Source of the DNA: Sphingomonas psychrolutea
GTDB lineage: Bacteria; Pseudomonadota; Alphaproteobacteria; Sphingomonadales; Sphingomonadaceae
Assembly (NCBI RefSeq): GCF_014636175.1
Contig: NZ_BMDW01000006.1
Span: forward strand, 62,001 to 126,000
DNA: 64,000 bases
Reading direction: 5' to 3'
The notes beneath the pieces are model-generated. The model made no database searches, was not told where the DNA came from, and saw nothing but the letters and a program-made list of their open reading frames with translations. Positions 33,520 through 42,360 of this stretch are shown piece after piece (the stretch's first letter is position 1; the number at the start of each line of letters is the position of its first letter). The position numbers and the translations under genes are program-made.

Positions 33520-34773
33520 GTGGCCGACCCGCCGCCGCCAACCTCGATCGAGGTTCTGATCGCAATGCCACAGGCGATCGCGCGCAAAACACGCTCGACG
33601 ATGCGCCACTTCCTGGTCAACGAAGCATCGGGCGGGATCGTGCTGATCGCGGCGGCGCTGCTGGCGATGATCGCGGCCAATTCGGCTCTGGCCGAGCGCT
33701 ATTTCGGCTTGCTCCATCTCGTGACCGGGCCGGTGCTGGTCAAGGAACTTGGGCCGATGACGGTCCATCTGTGGATCAATGACGGGCTGATGGCGATTTT
33801 CTTCCTGCTCGTCGGGCTGGAGATCAAGCGCGAGTTCGTCGACGGGCAATTGGCGAGCTGGAAGCGGCGGCGACTGCCGTTCATCGCGGCGGCGGCGGGG
33901 ATGATCGTGCCGGCGCTGATCTATCTGGCGGTGGCGGGCGGTAATCCGGCGGTGGTGCGCGGCTGGGCGATTCCGGCGGCGACCGATATCGCCTTTGCGA
34001 TCGGCGTACTCGCGCTGCTCGGATCGCGCGCGCCGCCGGCGCTGAAGCTGTTCCTGACCACGGTCGCGATTGTCGATGACATGGGTGCGGTCGCGATCAT
34101 CGCGGTTGCCTATACCGACCATCTCAACGTGCTCGCGCTGGTTGGCGCCGGGCTCGTCGCGGCGGGGATGTATGCGCTCAATCGCTACGCCGTGCGACGC
34201 CTCACGCCCTATCTCGTCGGGTTCGTCCTGCTGTGGTTCCTGGTGCTGCTGTCGGGCGTCCATGCGACGATTGCGGGGGTTGTGACCGCTTTTCTGATCC
34301 CGATCACGACTGCGCCCGGCGCGCCCGCTTCGGCAAAATCGCCGCTGCACCGGCTTGAACATGGGCTGCATGGCACTGTCGCATTTCTGATCGTGCCGCT
34401 GTTCGGCTTTGCCAATGCCGGCGTGTCGCTCGTTGGCACGAGCCTCGCGTCGCTCGCCCACCCGTTGGTGCTGGGCATCACGCTCGGGTTGTTCCTGGGC
34501 AAGCAGATCGGGATTTTGGGCAGCATCGCGCTCGCTGAACGGTTTGGCATCGCGCAGCGTCCGGGCGGGGCGAGCTGGCTGCAAGTCTATGGCGTCGCCT
34601 TGCTCGCCGGGATCGGTTTTACAATGAGCTTGTTCATCGGCGGGCTGGCCTTCCCGAACGACGTGCACTTGGTCGACGAGGTGAAACTCGGAGTGCTGTG
34701 CGGCTCGATTCTGTCGGGGCTGGCGGGCTATCTGGTTTTGCGCTTTGCACCACGCGTGAAGCGGGTGCCGTGA
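33520..34773 (+). CDS. nhaA: Na+/H+ antiporter NhaA
   Basis: The 417-residue protein has about 12 membrane helices and the NhaA ion-site aspartates: the TDIAFAIG loop (E. coli Asp133 equivalent) and VDDMGA (Asp163/164 equivalents). It exchanges protons for Na+ or Li+ at the inner membrane and serves pH and salt homeostasis. The GTG at 33520 gives about 27 extra residues; an ATG at 33601 (MRHFLVNE) would also give a normal NhaA. Its stop overlaps the ATG of the next gene by one base. Confidence 0.94.
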   Translation: MADPPPPTSIEVLIAMPQAIARKTRSTMRHFLVNEASGGIVLIAAALLAMIAANSALAERYFGLLHLVTGPVLVKELGPMTVHLWINDGLMAIFFLLVGLEIKREFVDGQLASWKRRRLPFIAAAAGMIVPALIYLAVAGGNPAVVRGWAIPAATDIAFAIGVLALLGSRAPPALKLFLTTVAIVDDMGAVAIIAVAYTDHLNVLALVGAGLVAAGMYALNRYAVRRLTPYLVGFVLLWFLVLLSGVHATIAGVVTAFLIPITTAPGAPASAKSPLHRLEHGLHGTVAFLIVPLFGFANAGVSLVGTSLASLAHPLVLGITLGLFLGKQIGILGSIALAERFGIAQRPGGASWLQVYGVALLAGIGFTMSLFIGGLAFPNDVHLVDEVKLGVLCGSILSGLAGYLVLRFAPRVKRVP

Positions 34774-35777
34774 TGCGGCGCTTTTTCTCGGCGCGGCAAT
34801 TGGCGCATGCGCCCGCGCTCGAGCTGCACAATGGCGGCTTCACGGCCTTTGCCGAAACACCGTCGCGCGCCGCAACGATCCGTGATGCGATCGGCGGCGC
34901 GGAGGAACCCGCGGATCGCGGCGATGCGGCGATCCGCGCGGTGCATAGCGCCGACTATCTCGCCTTTTTGGCAGAAGCGCCCGCACGCTGGGCGGCGGCG
35001 GGGCGGCCGGGCGATGCGATGGGTTATGTCTGGCCAGTGGTCGGGCGGCGATCGCTCAGGATCGAGCGAATCGACGGGCTGATCGGGCGCTACAGCTTCG
35101 ACGCCTCGACTCCGCTGACCGCCGACAGCTATGGGTCGGCCTATTGGAGCGCGCAAAGCGCGCTCGCGGCGACGCACGCCGTGCTGGGCGGCGAGCGCGC
35201 CGCTTTCGCCTTGTGCCGCCCGCCCGGGCACCACGCCGGCAGCGATTATCTCGGCGGCTATTGCTACCTCAACACCGCCGCCATCGCCGCACAGGCGGCG
35301 ATCGATGCGGGGCGGCAGCGCGTCGCGATCCTCGATATCGACTATCACCACGGCAACGGGACGCAGGACATCTTCTGGGATCGCGGCGATGTGTTTTACG
35401 CCAGCATCCATGCCGATCCGGCGACGGATTACCCCTTCTACTGGGGCCATGCCGATGAAAGGGGCGAGGGCGATGGGCACGGCGCAACGCTCAACTTGCC
35501 CCTGCCGCAAGGCTCGGGGCTGGAGCCGTTCCGCCGCGCGCAAGCAACCGTGCTCGAGGCGATCGCGCGGTTCGCGCCCGATCTGCTGATCGTCAGCCTG
35601 GGCGTGGATACGTGGGAGGGCGATCCGATCTCGCACTTCAAACTGACCACCGGGGATTATGCGGTGCTCGCGGCGGATATCGCAGGCTTTGGCTGGCCGA
35701 CGGTAGTGGCGATGGAGGGCGGCTATGCCGTCGATGCGCTGGGCGCGAACGTGGCGAGTTTTCTGGGCGGGTTTTGA
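34773..35777 (+). CDS. Histone deacetylase-family amidohydrolase (acetylpolyamine type)
   Basis: The 334-residue protein shows the zinc hydrolase motifs of the family: RPPGHHAGSDYLGGYCYLNT, the metal-binding DIDYHHGNGTQD, and LLIVSLGVDTWEGDP, VVAMEGGYAVD near the end. Bacterial members usually deacetylate acetylpolyamines or related amides. The start directly overlaps the nhaA stop, so both are probably cotranscribed. Substrate is not readable from sequence. Confidence 0.9.
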   Translation: MRRFFSARQLAHAPALELHNGGFTAFAETPSRAATIRDAIGGAEEPADRGDAAIRAVHSADYLAFLAEAPARWAAAGRPGDAMGYVWPVVGRRSLRIERIDGLIGRYSFDASTPLTADSYGSAYWSAQSALAATHAVLGGERAAFALCRPPGHHAGSDYLGGYCYLNTAAIAAQAAIDAGRQRVAILDIDYHHGNGTQDIFWDRGDVFYASIHADPATDYPFYWGHADERGEGDGHGATLNLPLPQGSGLEPFRRAQATVLEAIARFAPDLLIVSLGVDTWEGDPISHFKLTTGDYAVLAADIAGFGWPTVVAMEGGYAVDALGANVASFLGGF

Positions 35778-35786
35778 GCGCAACCC

Positions 35787-36113
35787 CTATTCGGCTGCGC
35801 CGGTCAGCGACCACCAATCCTGCGCGGCATGGATCAGGCGCACGACGGAAATACCGTTTGGGCGCCGCTCGTAGAAGATCAGATGGTTCGGAAAACCATC
35901 GACCTTCCATTTGTGCAGCGCGCCCAGTCGAGGATGGGTCGAAACAAACCGTGGCGCGATGCCCGGATTCTCTGCCAAGACGGCGAAAGTCCGGTCGGTG
36001 GCATCGAGAAATCGATCGGCAACGTCAAAGCCGGCCTCGTCGGCAAGCCAGCGATAATGCCGTTCGATATCGCGCCGCGCCGCCGCTCGGACGACGATCG
36101 TGGATCGGCTCAA
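35787..36113 (-). CDS. parE: ParE/RelE-superfamily toxin
   Basis: The product (about 108 residues) has the ParE pattern: ARRDIERHYRWLADEAGFDV early, ENPGIAPRF and HKWKVDGFPNHLIFYERR in the middle, VVRLIHAAQDWW at the end. ParE toxins poison DNA gyrase. The start is probably a TTG at 36113 that overlaps the TGA of the antitoxin gene (TTGA), giving tight coupling; upstream in-frame ATG codons lie inside the antitoxin. It is convergent with the amidohydrolase gene, 9 bp away. Confidence 0.85.
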   Translation of the reverse strand: MSRSTIVVRAAARRDIERHYRWLADEAGFDVADRFLDATDRTFAVLAENPGIAPRFVSTHPRLGALHKWKVDGFPNHLIFYERRPNGISVVRLIHAAQDWWSLTGAAE

Positions 36114-36340
36114 TGGCCGACCCGGGCCGATGCTCGAATGGCGTCGATGTCGTGCCGGGTCCATTCCGCCTCTGGGCTCGCCAGCCCTTCGAGCAGCAGC
36201 GTCTCCAGCGTCTCGCGCGCCTTGCGCTTTTCGTCGGCGCGGATCAGTTCGCGGACGTATTCGCTGGCGCTGCTGTAGCGGCCATTGGCGATTTCACCCT
36301 CAACGAACGCTTTCAGCGCGCCTGGAAGCGAGATGTTCAT
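36110..36340 (-). CDS. parD: ParD-type antitoxin
   Basis: The 76-residue product starts MNISLPGALKAFVEGEIANG and continues with RYSSASEYVRELIRADEKRK, the ribbon-helix-helix of ParD antitoxins, then a charged C-terminal tail that binds toxin. The ATG at 36340 matches the family N terminus and has GGAC four bases upstream; an ATG at 36349 has no ribosome site. It should repress its own operon. The upstream bases contain repeated AAATGGCA-like units (about 36364-36383) that might be the operator. Confidence 0.88.
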   Translation of the reverse strand: MNISLPGALKAFVEGEIANGRYSSASEYVRELIRADEKRKARETLETLLLEGLASPEAEWTRHDIDAIRASARVGH

Positions 36341-36408
36341 GCTGTCCATCGGCGCAGGATAGGCAAATGGCAGGAAATGGCAATATTGGGCGGCGTCGCG
36401 GGGGAAGC

Positions 36409-36514
36409 ACGACGCAGGCGTAAATCCCGCGTCGTCGGTCGGCGCTGTGGCGCCGCCGGCCGCGCCGACGTCGCTTCGCTGGTCGGCAGCGGCGCGTAGC
36501 TTACGCTACGCGCC
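36409..36514. repeat. Three tandem hairpins after etfA
   Basis: Hairpins lie at 36409-36435 (ACGACGC/GCGTCGT), 36438-36469 (GTCGGCGC/GCGCCGAC) and 36491-36514 (GGCGCGTAGC-TTAC-GCTACGCGCC, perfect 10-bp stem). The last shares GCGTAGC/GCTACGC with the hairpin at 2300-2318. The block lies 8 bases after the etfA stop and may end that transcript, although no T run follows. Confidence 0.65.
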
Positions 36515-36522
36515 TCGCGTCG

Positions 36523-37452
36523 TCACAGCTTCTCGGTCAGCTCCGGCACCAGCTTGAACAAATCGCCCACCAATCCGTAATCCGCGACCTGAAAAATCGG
36601 AGCGTCCTCGTCCTTGTTGATCGCGATGATGACCTTCGAATCCTTCATCCCCGCCAGATGCTGGATCGCGCCCGAAATGCCGACCGCGACATAGACCTCG
36701 GGGGCGACGATCTTGCCGGTCTGGCCGACCTGATAGTCATTCGGGGCATAGCCGGCGTCGACTGCAGCGCGGCTCGCGCCGACGCCTGCGCCGAGCTTGT
36801 CGGCGAGCGGATCGATGATCGCGTGGAATTGCGCGTCCGAACCGAGCGCGCGCCCGCCCGACACGATGATCTTGGCCGAGGTCAGCTCGGGCCGCTCCGA
36901 TTTGGCGATTTCCGAGCCGACATAGCTCGACAGACCCGCATCGCCCGTCGTCGCGACGGCTTCGATCGTGCCCGATCCACCCTCGGTGGCGGCCTTGGCA
37001 AACGCCGTGCCGCGCACGGTGATCACCTTCTTGGCGTCCTTGGTCTGGACGGTAGCGATCGCGTTGCCCGCATAGATCGGCCGCGTGAACGTATCTTCGC
37101 TCTCGACCGAAAGGATGTCCGAAATCTGCATCACGTCGAGCAGAGCGGCAACGCGTGGCGCGATGTTCTTGCCGTTAGTGGTGGCGGGCGCGAGGAACGC
37201 GTCGTGCGTCGCCATGAGCCCCGCGATCAGCGGCGCGACATTCTCGGCCAGCGCATGGGCATAGGCGGCATCGTCGGCGACGTGCACCGTGCCGACGCCG
37301 GCAATCTTGGCGGCTTCGGCGGCGACGCCGGCGACGCCTTGCCCGGCGACGAGCAAATGCACTTCGCCCAGTTGCGAAGCGGCGGTGACCACGGCGAGCG
37401 TGGCGTCCTTGACGGTGGCGCCGTCATGTTCGACCCAGACGAGCGTCTTCAC
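36523..37452 (-). CDS. etfA: Electron transfer flavoprotein, alpha subunit
   Basis: The 309-residue protein has the EtfA C-terminal FAD-binding domain ([27 protein letters not shown], then [20 protein letters not shown]) and the N-terminal adenine-nucleotide fold. With EtfB it carries electrons from acyl-CoA and other dehydrogenases to the ETF-quinone oxidoreductase. Its start overlaps etfB by 4 bases. Confidence 0.96.
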   Translation of the reverse strand: MKTLVWVEHDGATVKDATLAVVTAASQLGEVHLLVAGQGVAGVAAEAAKIAGVGTVHVADDAAYAHALAENVAPLIAGLMATHDAFLAPATTNGKNIAPRVAALLDVMQISDILSVESEDTFTRPIYAGNAIATVQTKDAKKVITVRGTAFAKAATEGGSGTIEAVATTGDAGLSSYVGSEIAKSERPELTSAKIIVSGGRALGSDAQFHAIIDPLADKLGAGVGASRAAVDAGYAPNDYQVGQTGKIVAPEVYVAVGISGAIQHLAGMKDSKVIIAINKDEDAPIFQVADYGLVGDLFKLVPELTEKL

Positions 37453-38195
37453 TTGGCAACTCCCATCGCCTTGAGTTTGGCAACCAGTTCATCGACATCG
37501 GCGACCTTGACGCCGGCCGAGCGCTTGGCCGGCTCGACTACCTTCAGCGTGGTGACACGCGGGGTGACATCGACACCGTAATCGCCCGGCGTTTTCTGCG
37601 CCATCGGCTTCGACTTCGCCTTCATGATGTTGGGCAGCGAGGCATAGCGCGGTTCGTTGAGGCGCAGATCGACCGTGATGATCGCGGGCAGCGTGAGCGT
37701 CTCGGTCTCCGACCCGCCATCGACTTCGCGCGTCACGGTGACGCTGTCGGCGGTGAGCTCGACCTTGGAAGCGAACGTCGCCTGACCGACACCCATCAAC
37801 CCGGCGAGCATTTGCCCGGTCTGATTGTTGTCATCGTCGATCGCTTGCTTGCCGAGGATGATCAAATCGGGCTTTTCCTCCGCGACGATCGCCTGCAGCA
37901 ATTTGGCGACGCCCAGCGGCTCGACCCTGTCCTCGCTGACGACGAGGATCGCGCGGTCGGCACCCATGGCGAGCGCAGTGCGCAGCGTTTCCTGCGATTT
38001 CTGTTCGCCGATCGACACGACAACGATTTCGGTCACGCCCTTATCTTTCAGGCGAATCGCTTCCTCGACCGCGATCTCGTCGAACGGGTTCATGCTCATC
38101 TTGACGTTGGCCAGATCGACCCCCGTCCCATCCGCCTTGACGCGGGGCTTTACGTTGTAATCAAGCACGCGCTTGACGGGGACCATAACTTTCAT
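37449..38195 (-). CDS. etfB: Electron transfer flavoprotein, beta subunit
   Basis: The 248-residue protein starts [20 protein letters not shown] and shows [27 protein letters not shown] and [14 protein letters not shown], all EtfB signatures; the last lines the AMP site. It forms a heterodimer with EtfA. The two genes overlap (ATGA) with beta first. A small coiled-coil gene in the same direction ends 11 bases upstream. Confidence 0.96.
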   Translation of the reverse strand: MKVMVPVKRVLDYNVKPRVKADGTGVDLANVKMSMNPFDEIAVEEAIRLKDKGVTEIVVVSIGEQKSQETLRTALAMGADRAILVVSEDRVEPLGVAKLLQAIVAEEKPDLIILGKQAIDDDNNQTGQMLAGLMGVGQATFASKVELTADSVTVTREVDGGSETETLTLPAIITVDLRLNEPRYASLPNIMKAKSKPMAQKTPGDYGVDVTPRVTTLKVVEPAKRSAGVKVADVDELVAKLKAMGVAK

Positions 38196-38205
38196 GCCTT
38201 CATCC

Positions 38206-38445
38206 TCAATTCGTCAAATCCAGCCGTCGCTCGATACGATCCAGCCTATCTCCAAACCGATCCATCTGCGTTTGCAGGTGCGCGGTCACTTCCGCATCCC
38301 CCAACTGATCACGGCGCAGCGCCAGAACCGCAGTATGAGTTTCCGATTGTCGGACCTTCAACTCGCGTATGTCACGCTGCATACTGTCCAGAGTCGCCTG
38401 AAAGAGCTTCAGATGCTCCACCATCAGGTTTTCAACTTCACCCAT
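38206..38445 (-). CDS. Small coiled-coil protein of unknown function
   Basis: The 79-residue product is one long heptad-patterned helix ([20 protein letters not shown], then [18 protein letters not shown]), with no signal or membrane segment. The ATG at 38445 lies seven bases after GGAG and is preferred to 38448. It sits between sucC and etfB in one direction. Similar short coiled coils occur near metabolic operons of this group, but I know no function. Confidence 0.7.
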   Translation of the reverse strand: MGEVENLMVEHLKLFQATLDSMQRDIRELKVRQSETHTAVLALRRDQLGDAEVTAHLQTQMDRFGDRLDRIERRLDLTN

Positions 38446-38468
38446 CATCTCGCTCCGCTTCGGAAACG

Positions 38469-39668
38469 CTATGCCGCCTTCTTCACCTCAGCCACGATCT
38501 TCTTCGCGGCATCGCCCAGATCGTTTGCCGGAACGATCGCGAGGCCCGAATTTGCCAGGATCGCCTTCCCCTCTGCAACATTGGTGCCCTCAAGCCGGAC
38601 GACAAGCGGCACGCTCAAATTCACTTCCTTCGCCGCGGCAACGATGCCCTCGGCAATGATGTCGCACTTCATAATGCCGCCGAAGATGTTGACGAGGATG
38701 CCCTTCACGTTCGGATCGGCAAGAATGATCTTGAATGCTGCCGTCACCTTCTCCTTCGAAGCGCCGCCGCCGACGTCGAGGAAATTGGCGGGGAACATGC
38801 CGTTCAGCTTGATGATATCCATCGTCGCCATCGCGAGGCCCGCGCCATTGACCATGCAGCCGATGTCGCCGTCGAGCTTGATGTAGGCGAGGTCGTATTT
38901 CGACGCTTCGAGCTCGGCGGGATCCTCCTCGGACTCGTCGCGGAGTTCCATCAGATCCTTGTGGCGGAACATCGCATTGCCATCGAACGCGACCTTGGCG
39001 TCGAGCACCATCAGCTTCCCGTCATCGGTGACGGCGAGCGGGTTGATTTCGATCTGTTCGGCATCGGTGCCGATAAAGGCGTCGTACAATTTGGACGCGA
39101 CGAACGATGCCTGCTTGGCGAGATCACCCGACAATTCGAGTGCTGCGGCAACGGCGCGGCCGTGATGCGGCTGAAACCCGGTCGCGCAATCGATATCGAT
39201 CGAATGAATCTTTTCCGGCGTGTCGTGCGCGACGGTTTCGATGTCCATTCCGCCTTCGGTCGAGGCGACCATCGACACGCGCCCGGTGGCGCGGTTTACG
39301 AGCAACGCGAGGTAGAATTCCTTGGCGATATCGACGCCGTCGGTGACGTAGAGGCGGTTGACTTGCTTGCCATGCTCGCCGGTCTGGATCGTCACCAGCG
39401 TGTTGCCGAGCATGTCGGTCGCTGCCGCGCGGACGTCGTCGGCGCTGCGCGCGAGGCGAACGCCGCCCTTGGCATCGGGGCCCAATTCCTTGAACTTGCC
39501 CTTGCCGCGCCCGCCGGCATGGATTTGCGCCTTCACGACATAAAGCGGCCCGGGCAGCTTGGCGGCGGCGGCAACGGCTTCGTCGACCGACATGGCGGAA
39601 AAGCCTGCGGGAACCGGCACGCCGTATTTCGCCAGCACTTCCTTCGCCTGATATTCATGGATGTTCAT
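38469..39668 (-). CDS. sucC: Succinate-CoA ligase [ADP-forming], beta subunit
   Basis: The 399-residue product from the ATG at 39668 begins [20 protein letters not shown], the usual SucC start, and has the ATP-grasp fold with GGRGKGKF, the metal-site region EINPLAVT and [12 protein letters not shown]. It makes the CoA-binding heterotetramer with SucD, which is not in this window. A longer in-frame extension upstream is not supported by homology. Confidence 0.95.
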   Translation of the reverse strand: MNIHEYQAKEVLAKYGVPVPAGFSAMSVDEAVAAAAKLPGPLYVVKAQIHAGGRGKGKFKELGPDAKGGVRLARSADDVRAAATDMLGNTLVTIQTGEHGKQVNRLYVTDGVDIAKEFYLALLVNRATGRVSMVASTEGGMDIETVAHDTPEKIHSIDIDCATGFQPHHGRAVAAALELSGDLAKQASFVASKLYDAFIGTDAEQIEINPLAVTDDGKLMVLDAKVAFDGNAMFRHKDLMELRDESEEDPAELEASKYDLAYIKLDGDIGCMVNGAGLAMATMDIIKLNGMFPANFLDVGGGASKEKVTAAFKIILADPNVKGILVNIFGGIMKCDIIAEGIVAAAKEVNLSVPLVVRLEGTNVAEGKAILANSGLAIVPANDLGDAAKKIVAEVKKAA

Positions 39669-39738
39669 GGGGCGGGGCCTTTGCCAGAGATCGGGATACG
39701 CTGGCCTTAAGCACAGCGCGAACCACGAATCCACCCCC

Positions 39739-40041
39739 TCAGCGTACCATCCCGCTGGCACACAGCGCCGCCGATGATCCGGTTACCGCGATGATCTGCG
39801 GGTCACGCAGCGATCGCACGCGGTACAAAAACTGCTCGAGATCGCGCGATCGGTCGGCCTTGCCGAGCCCCGCCAACCGCCGCAGCTGCAGGATCGAGAG
39901 CCGATCGACCATCCGCCCCGCCATGCAAGCGACAATCGGCTTGGGGATTCCGGCGCTGACCAACCCCGAACGGGTCAAGGTTTCCGGCGTCGAACAGCCC
40001 GCCAGTGCAGCACACGCAAAAAGGATGAAGCAGGGTCGCAT
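39739..40041 (-). CDS. Small lipoprotein of unknown function
   Basis: The 100-residue product begins [20 protein letters not shown] with a clean lipobox (LAGC), so it should be lipidated at Cys16. The mature part is mostly helical ([31 protein letters not shown]). I recognise no domain. It is divergent from crtZ across 28 bp. Confidence 0.72.
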   Translation of the reverse strand: MRPCFILFACAALAGCSTPETLTRSGLVSAGIPKPIVACMAGRMVDRLSILQLRRLAGLGKADRSRDLEQFLYRVRSLRDPQIIAVTGSSAALCASGMVR

Positions 40042-40069
40042 ATCGTGTTTGCAATGCTATATCGGCGGC

Positions 40070-40600
40070 ATGTCCTGGACAACCGGCCTTTTGACCTTTT
40101 TCGCGACCATCCTGGGGATGGAAGTCTTCGCCTATGTCGTCCACCGCTGGGTGATGCACGGCTTTGGCTGGTTCCTCCACGAAAGCCACCACCGCCCGCG
40201 CACCGGCTTCTGGGAGCTGAACGACTGGTATTTCGTGATTTTCGCTTTGCCCTCGATTGTCCTGCTGGTGCTGGGCACCAGCGGCACGACCGGCGATTGG
40301 GCGACCTGGATCGGCGCGGGGATCGCCGGTTACGGCGCGATCTATCTCGGCTTTCACGACGTGATCGTCCACCGCCGCGTGGAAAGCGGCTATGTCCCGC
40401 GCTGGAGCTATATGAAGCGCATCGTCCAGGCGCACCGGCTGCACCACGTCGTCGGCACCAAGCACGGCACGGTCAGCTTCGGCTTTATCTACGCACCCAA
40501 GCCCGAAGTGCTGAAGGCGGAGTTGAGACGCCGCGGCATGGACGGCGTCCGCGCGGCGGGCGCGCAGGACGGATCGGGGCGCGTGGTCGAGCGGGTTTAG
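40070..40600 (+). CDS. crtZ: Beta-carotene hydroxylase CrtZ
   Basis: The 176-residue membrane protein has the four histidine clusters of CrtZ: HRWVMHG, HESHH, HDVIVHRR and HRLHH. It adds hydroxyl groups to the rings of beta-carotene to make zeaxanthin, consistent with the yellow pigments of sphingomonads. The ATG at 40070 starts MSWTTGLLTFFATILGMEVF; upstream in-frame ATGs would add a non-conserved stretch over the lipoprotein gene. Other carotenoid genes are not here. Confidence 0.92.
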   Translation: MSWTTGLLTFFATILGMEVFAYVVHRWVMHGFGWFLHESHHRPRTGFWELNDWYFVIFALPSIVLLVLGTSGTTGDWATWIGAGIAGYGAIYLGFHDVIVHRRVESGYVPRWSYMKRIVQAHRLHHVVGTKHGTVSFGFIYAPKPEVLKAELRRRGMDGVRAAGAQDGSGRVVERV

Positions 40601-40630
40601 CGGTTACGCGCCGCGGTCGGGCTGCGCCGC

Positions 40631-41566
40631 TTAATCGAACAGGCTGGACACCGAACTCTCATCCGCGATCCGCCGGATCGCCTCAGCGAGCAACGGCGCG
40701 ATCGTTAAATGGCGGATCTTTTTTGCCGCCGAAATCACGTCGTGGCTGCCAATCGAGTCGGTGATCACCAATTCCTCGAGCACCGATCCCTCAACGCGGG
40801 CGACCGCTCCGCCCGACAGCACGCCGTGCGTGATGTAGGCAACGACCCCGGCCGCGCCCGCTTCCATCAACGCCGCCGCCGCGTTGCACAGCGTGCCGCC
40901 CGAATCGACGATATCGTCGATCAGGATGCAGAAGCGCCCCTCGACCTCGCCGATGATGTTCATCACTTCGGATTCGCCCGCGCGTTCGCGGCGCTTGTCG
41001 ACGATCGCGAGCGGCGCATTGTCGAGCCGCTTGGCGAGCGCGCGCGCGCGCACCACGCCCCCGACATCGGGCGAGACGACCATCAGATTATGCCGACTGT
41101 AGCGCGTCTGGATATCGGCCGCGATGACGGGGGCGGCGAACAGATTGTCGGTCGGAATGTCGAAAAACCCCTGGATCTGCCCGGCGTGCAAATCAACCGA
41201 AAGCACGCGGTCGGCACCCGCGACGGTAATCAGGTTGGCGACGAGCTTGGCCGAGATCGGCGTGCGCGGGCCGGGTTTGCGGTCCTGCCGGGCATAGCCG
41301 AAATAGGGGATGACGGCGGTGATGCGCTTGGCCGAGGCGCGTTTCAGCGCGTCGATGCAAATCAGCAATTCCATCAGATTGTCGTTCGCCGGATAGCCGG
41401 TCGATTGCAGCACGAACACGTCCTCGCCGCGGACATTCTCCTGAATTTCGACGAAAATCTCCTCATCGGCAAAGCGCCGGACAAGCGCGTCGGTCAACGG
41501 CATTTCGAGATACGCCGCGACATCGCGCGCCAGTGGCAGATTGGAATTGCCGGTCATCAGTTTCAT
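40631..41566 (-). CDS. prs: Ribose-phosphate pyrophosphokinase
   Basis: The 311-residue protein is a standard PRPP synthetase: [20 protein letters not shown], the ATP-binding [18 protein letters not shown] flexible loop region, and the PRPP-binding site [11 protein letters not shown]. It supplies PRPP for nucleotide, histidine and tryptophan synthesis. Nothing odd is seen. It is divergent from the phd-vapC-gltX group. Confidence 0.96.
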   Translation of the reverse strand: MKLMTGNSNLPLARDVAAYLEMPLTDALVRRFADEEIFVEIQENVRGEDVFVLQSTGYPANDNLMELLICIDALKRASAKRITAVIPYFGYARQDRKPGPRTPISAKLVANLITVAGADRVLSVDLHAGQIQGFFDIPTDNLFAAPVIAADIQTRYSRHNLMVVSPDVGGVVRARALAKRLDNAPLAIVDKRRERAGESEVMNIIGEVEGRFCILIDDIVDSGGTLCNAAAALMEAGAAGVVAYITHGVLSGGAVARVEGSVLEELVITDSIGSHDVISAAKKIRHLTIAPLLAEAIRRIADESSVSSLFD

Positions 41567-41629
41567 GGTGCAAGGCCCCTGCAGTCGCTCGCCCTCTTAA
41601 TCTCGGGCGACACGAACGCAATGCCGCGA

Positions 41630-41658
41630 TTGTGTCGCTAGAGAATTTAGGCTATAAG
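41630..41658 (+). promoter_or_regulatory. Candidate sigma-70 promoter of phd-vapC-gltX
   Basis: TTGTGT (41630-41635) and TATAAG (41653-41658) are separated by 17 bases, and the antitoxin ATG follows 26 bases later. The -10 matches five of six consensus bases and the -35 three of six. Confidence 0.45.
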
Positions 41659-41684
41659 TTTGGCCATAATTTTTGGAGACCGAC

Positions 41685-41939
41685 ATGCGCCACGTCCCCA
41701 TCGCGCAATTCAAGGACAAGATGTCCGAGATCATGGCCGCCGCCGAGGCGGGTGAAGACGTCGTCATCACGCGTCACGGACGCGACTACATGAAGCTGGT
41801 GCCGGTCGAGGAGGATCGGATGGCGCGACAGCGCGCGGCGATCGCCGGACTGCTCGAACTGCGGGAGGAATTGCGCGCAAAAGGCGTGCGGGTCAGCTCG
41901 GAGGAAATTATCGAGTGGAAGAACGAGGGGCGACGATAG
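41685..41939 (+). CDS. Phd/YefM-type antitoxin
   Basis: The 84-residue product (MRHVPIAQFKDKMSEIMAAA, then GEDVVITRHGRDYMKLVPVE) is a Phd-family DNA-binding antitoxin with a C-terminal toxin-neutralising tail. GGAG six bases upstream fixes the ATG at 41685. It precedes a PIN-domain toxin gene by 4 bases, and is expected to repress the operon; a candidate promoter with TATAAG lies directly upstream. Confidence 0.88.
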   Translation: MRHVPIAQFKDKMSEIMAAAEAGEDVVITRHGRDYMKLVPVEEDRMARQRAAIAGLLELREELRAKGVRVSSEEIIEWKNEGRR

Positions 41940-41943
41940 TCGC

Positions 41944-42360
41944 ATGATCATCGTTGATACGTCGATCGTCGGGCCATTCGTCCTGCCTGACGAAGCGGCG
42001 ACGCTACCTCCGGAGATCGTAAACCGCGTTTTCGACTCGTCGCTCATCGTGCCGCATCATTGGCGGCTCGAAGTGGCTAACATGTTGCGCACGGCCGTCC
42101 GCCGCAACCGCATTACGATCGGCCAGCGAGAGACGATCCTTCGACGCCTCGCAAGCCTGGAGGTGATCGTCGATTGGCTGGGTCAGGATCAAGTCTGGAC
42201 AACGGTCCTCGCGCTGGCGGACCGCTTCGAACTGACCCCCTATGATGCGGGCTATCTCGAACTGGCCCAACGCCACGACGGAGCGCTCGCAACGCTCGAC
42301 CGCCGCTTGGCCGCCGCTGCGGCAGATTTGTCGATCTCTTTGGTAGTGCTCGAATTATGA
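41944..42360 (+). CDS. vapC: VapC-type PIN-domain ribonuclease toxin
   Basis: The 138-residue protein has the PIN acidic site: Asp5 in IIVDTSI, Glu in RLEVANML, and the downstream aspartates in LTPYDAGYLELAQR and ATLDRRL. PIN toxins of this kind usually cleave tRNA or rRNA. Its last codons overlap the start of gltX by 4 bases (ATGA, 42357-42360), so toxin and glutamyl-tRNA synthetase are translationally linked. Confidence 0.9.
   Translation: MIIVDTSIVGPFVLPDEAATLPPEIVNRVFDSSLIVPHHWRLEVANMLRTAVRRNRITIGQRETILRRLASLEVIVDWLGQDQVWTTVLALADRFELTPYDAGYLELAQRHDGALATLDRRLAAAAADLSISLVVLEL

Noticed and set aside
37812..39710. 632-codon plus-strand frame across etfB and sucC
   Set aside because: Antisense to two certain genes; no signal, motif or ribosome site.
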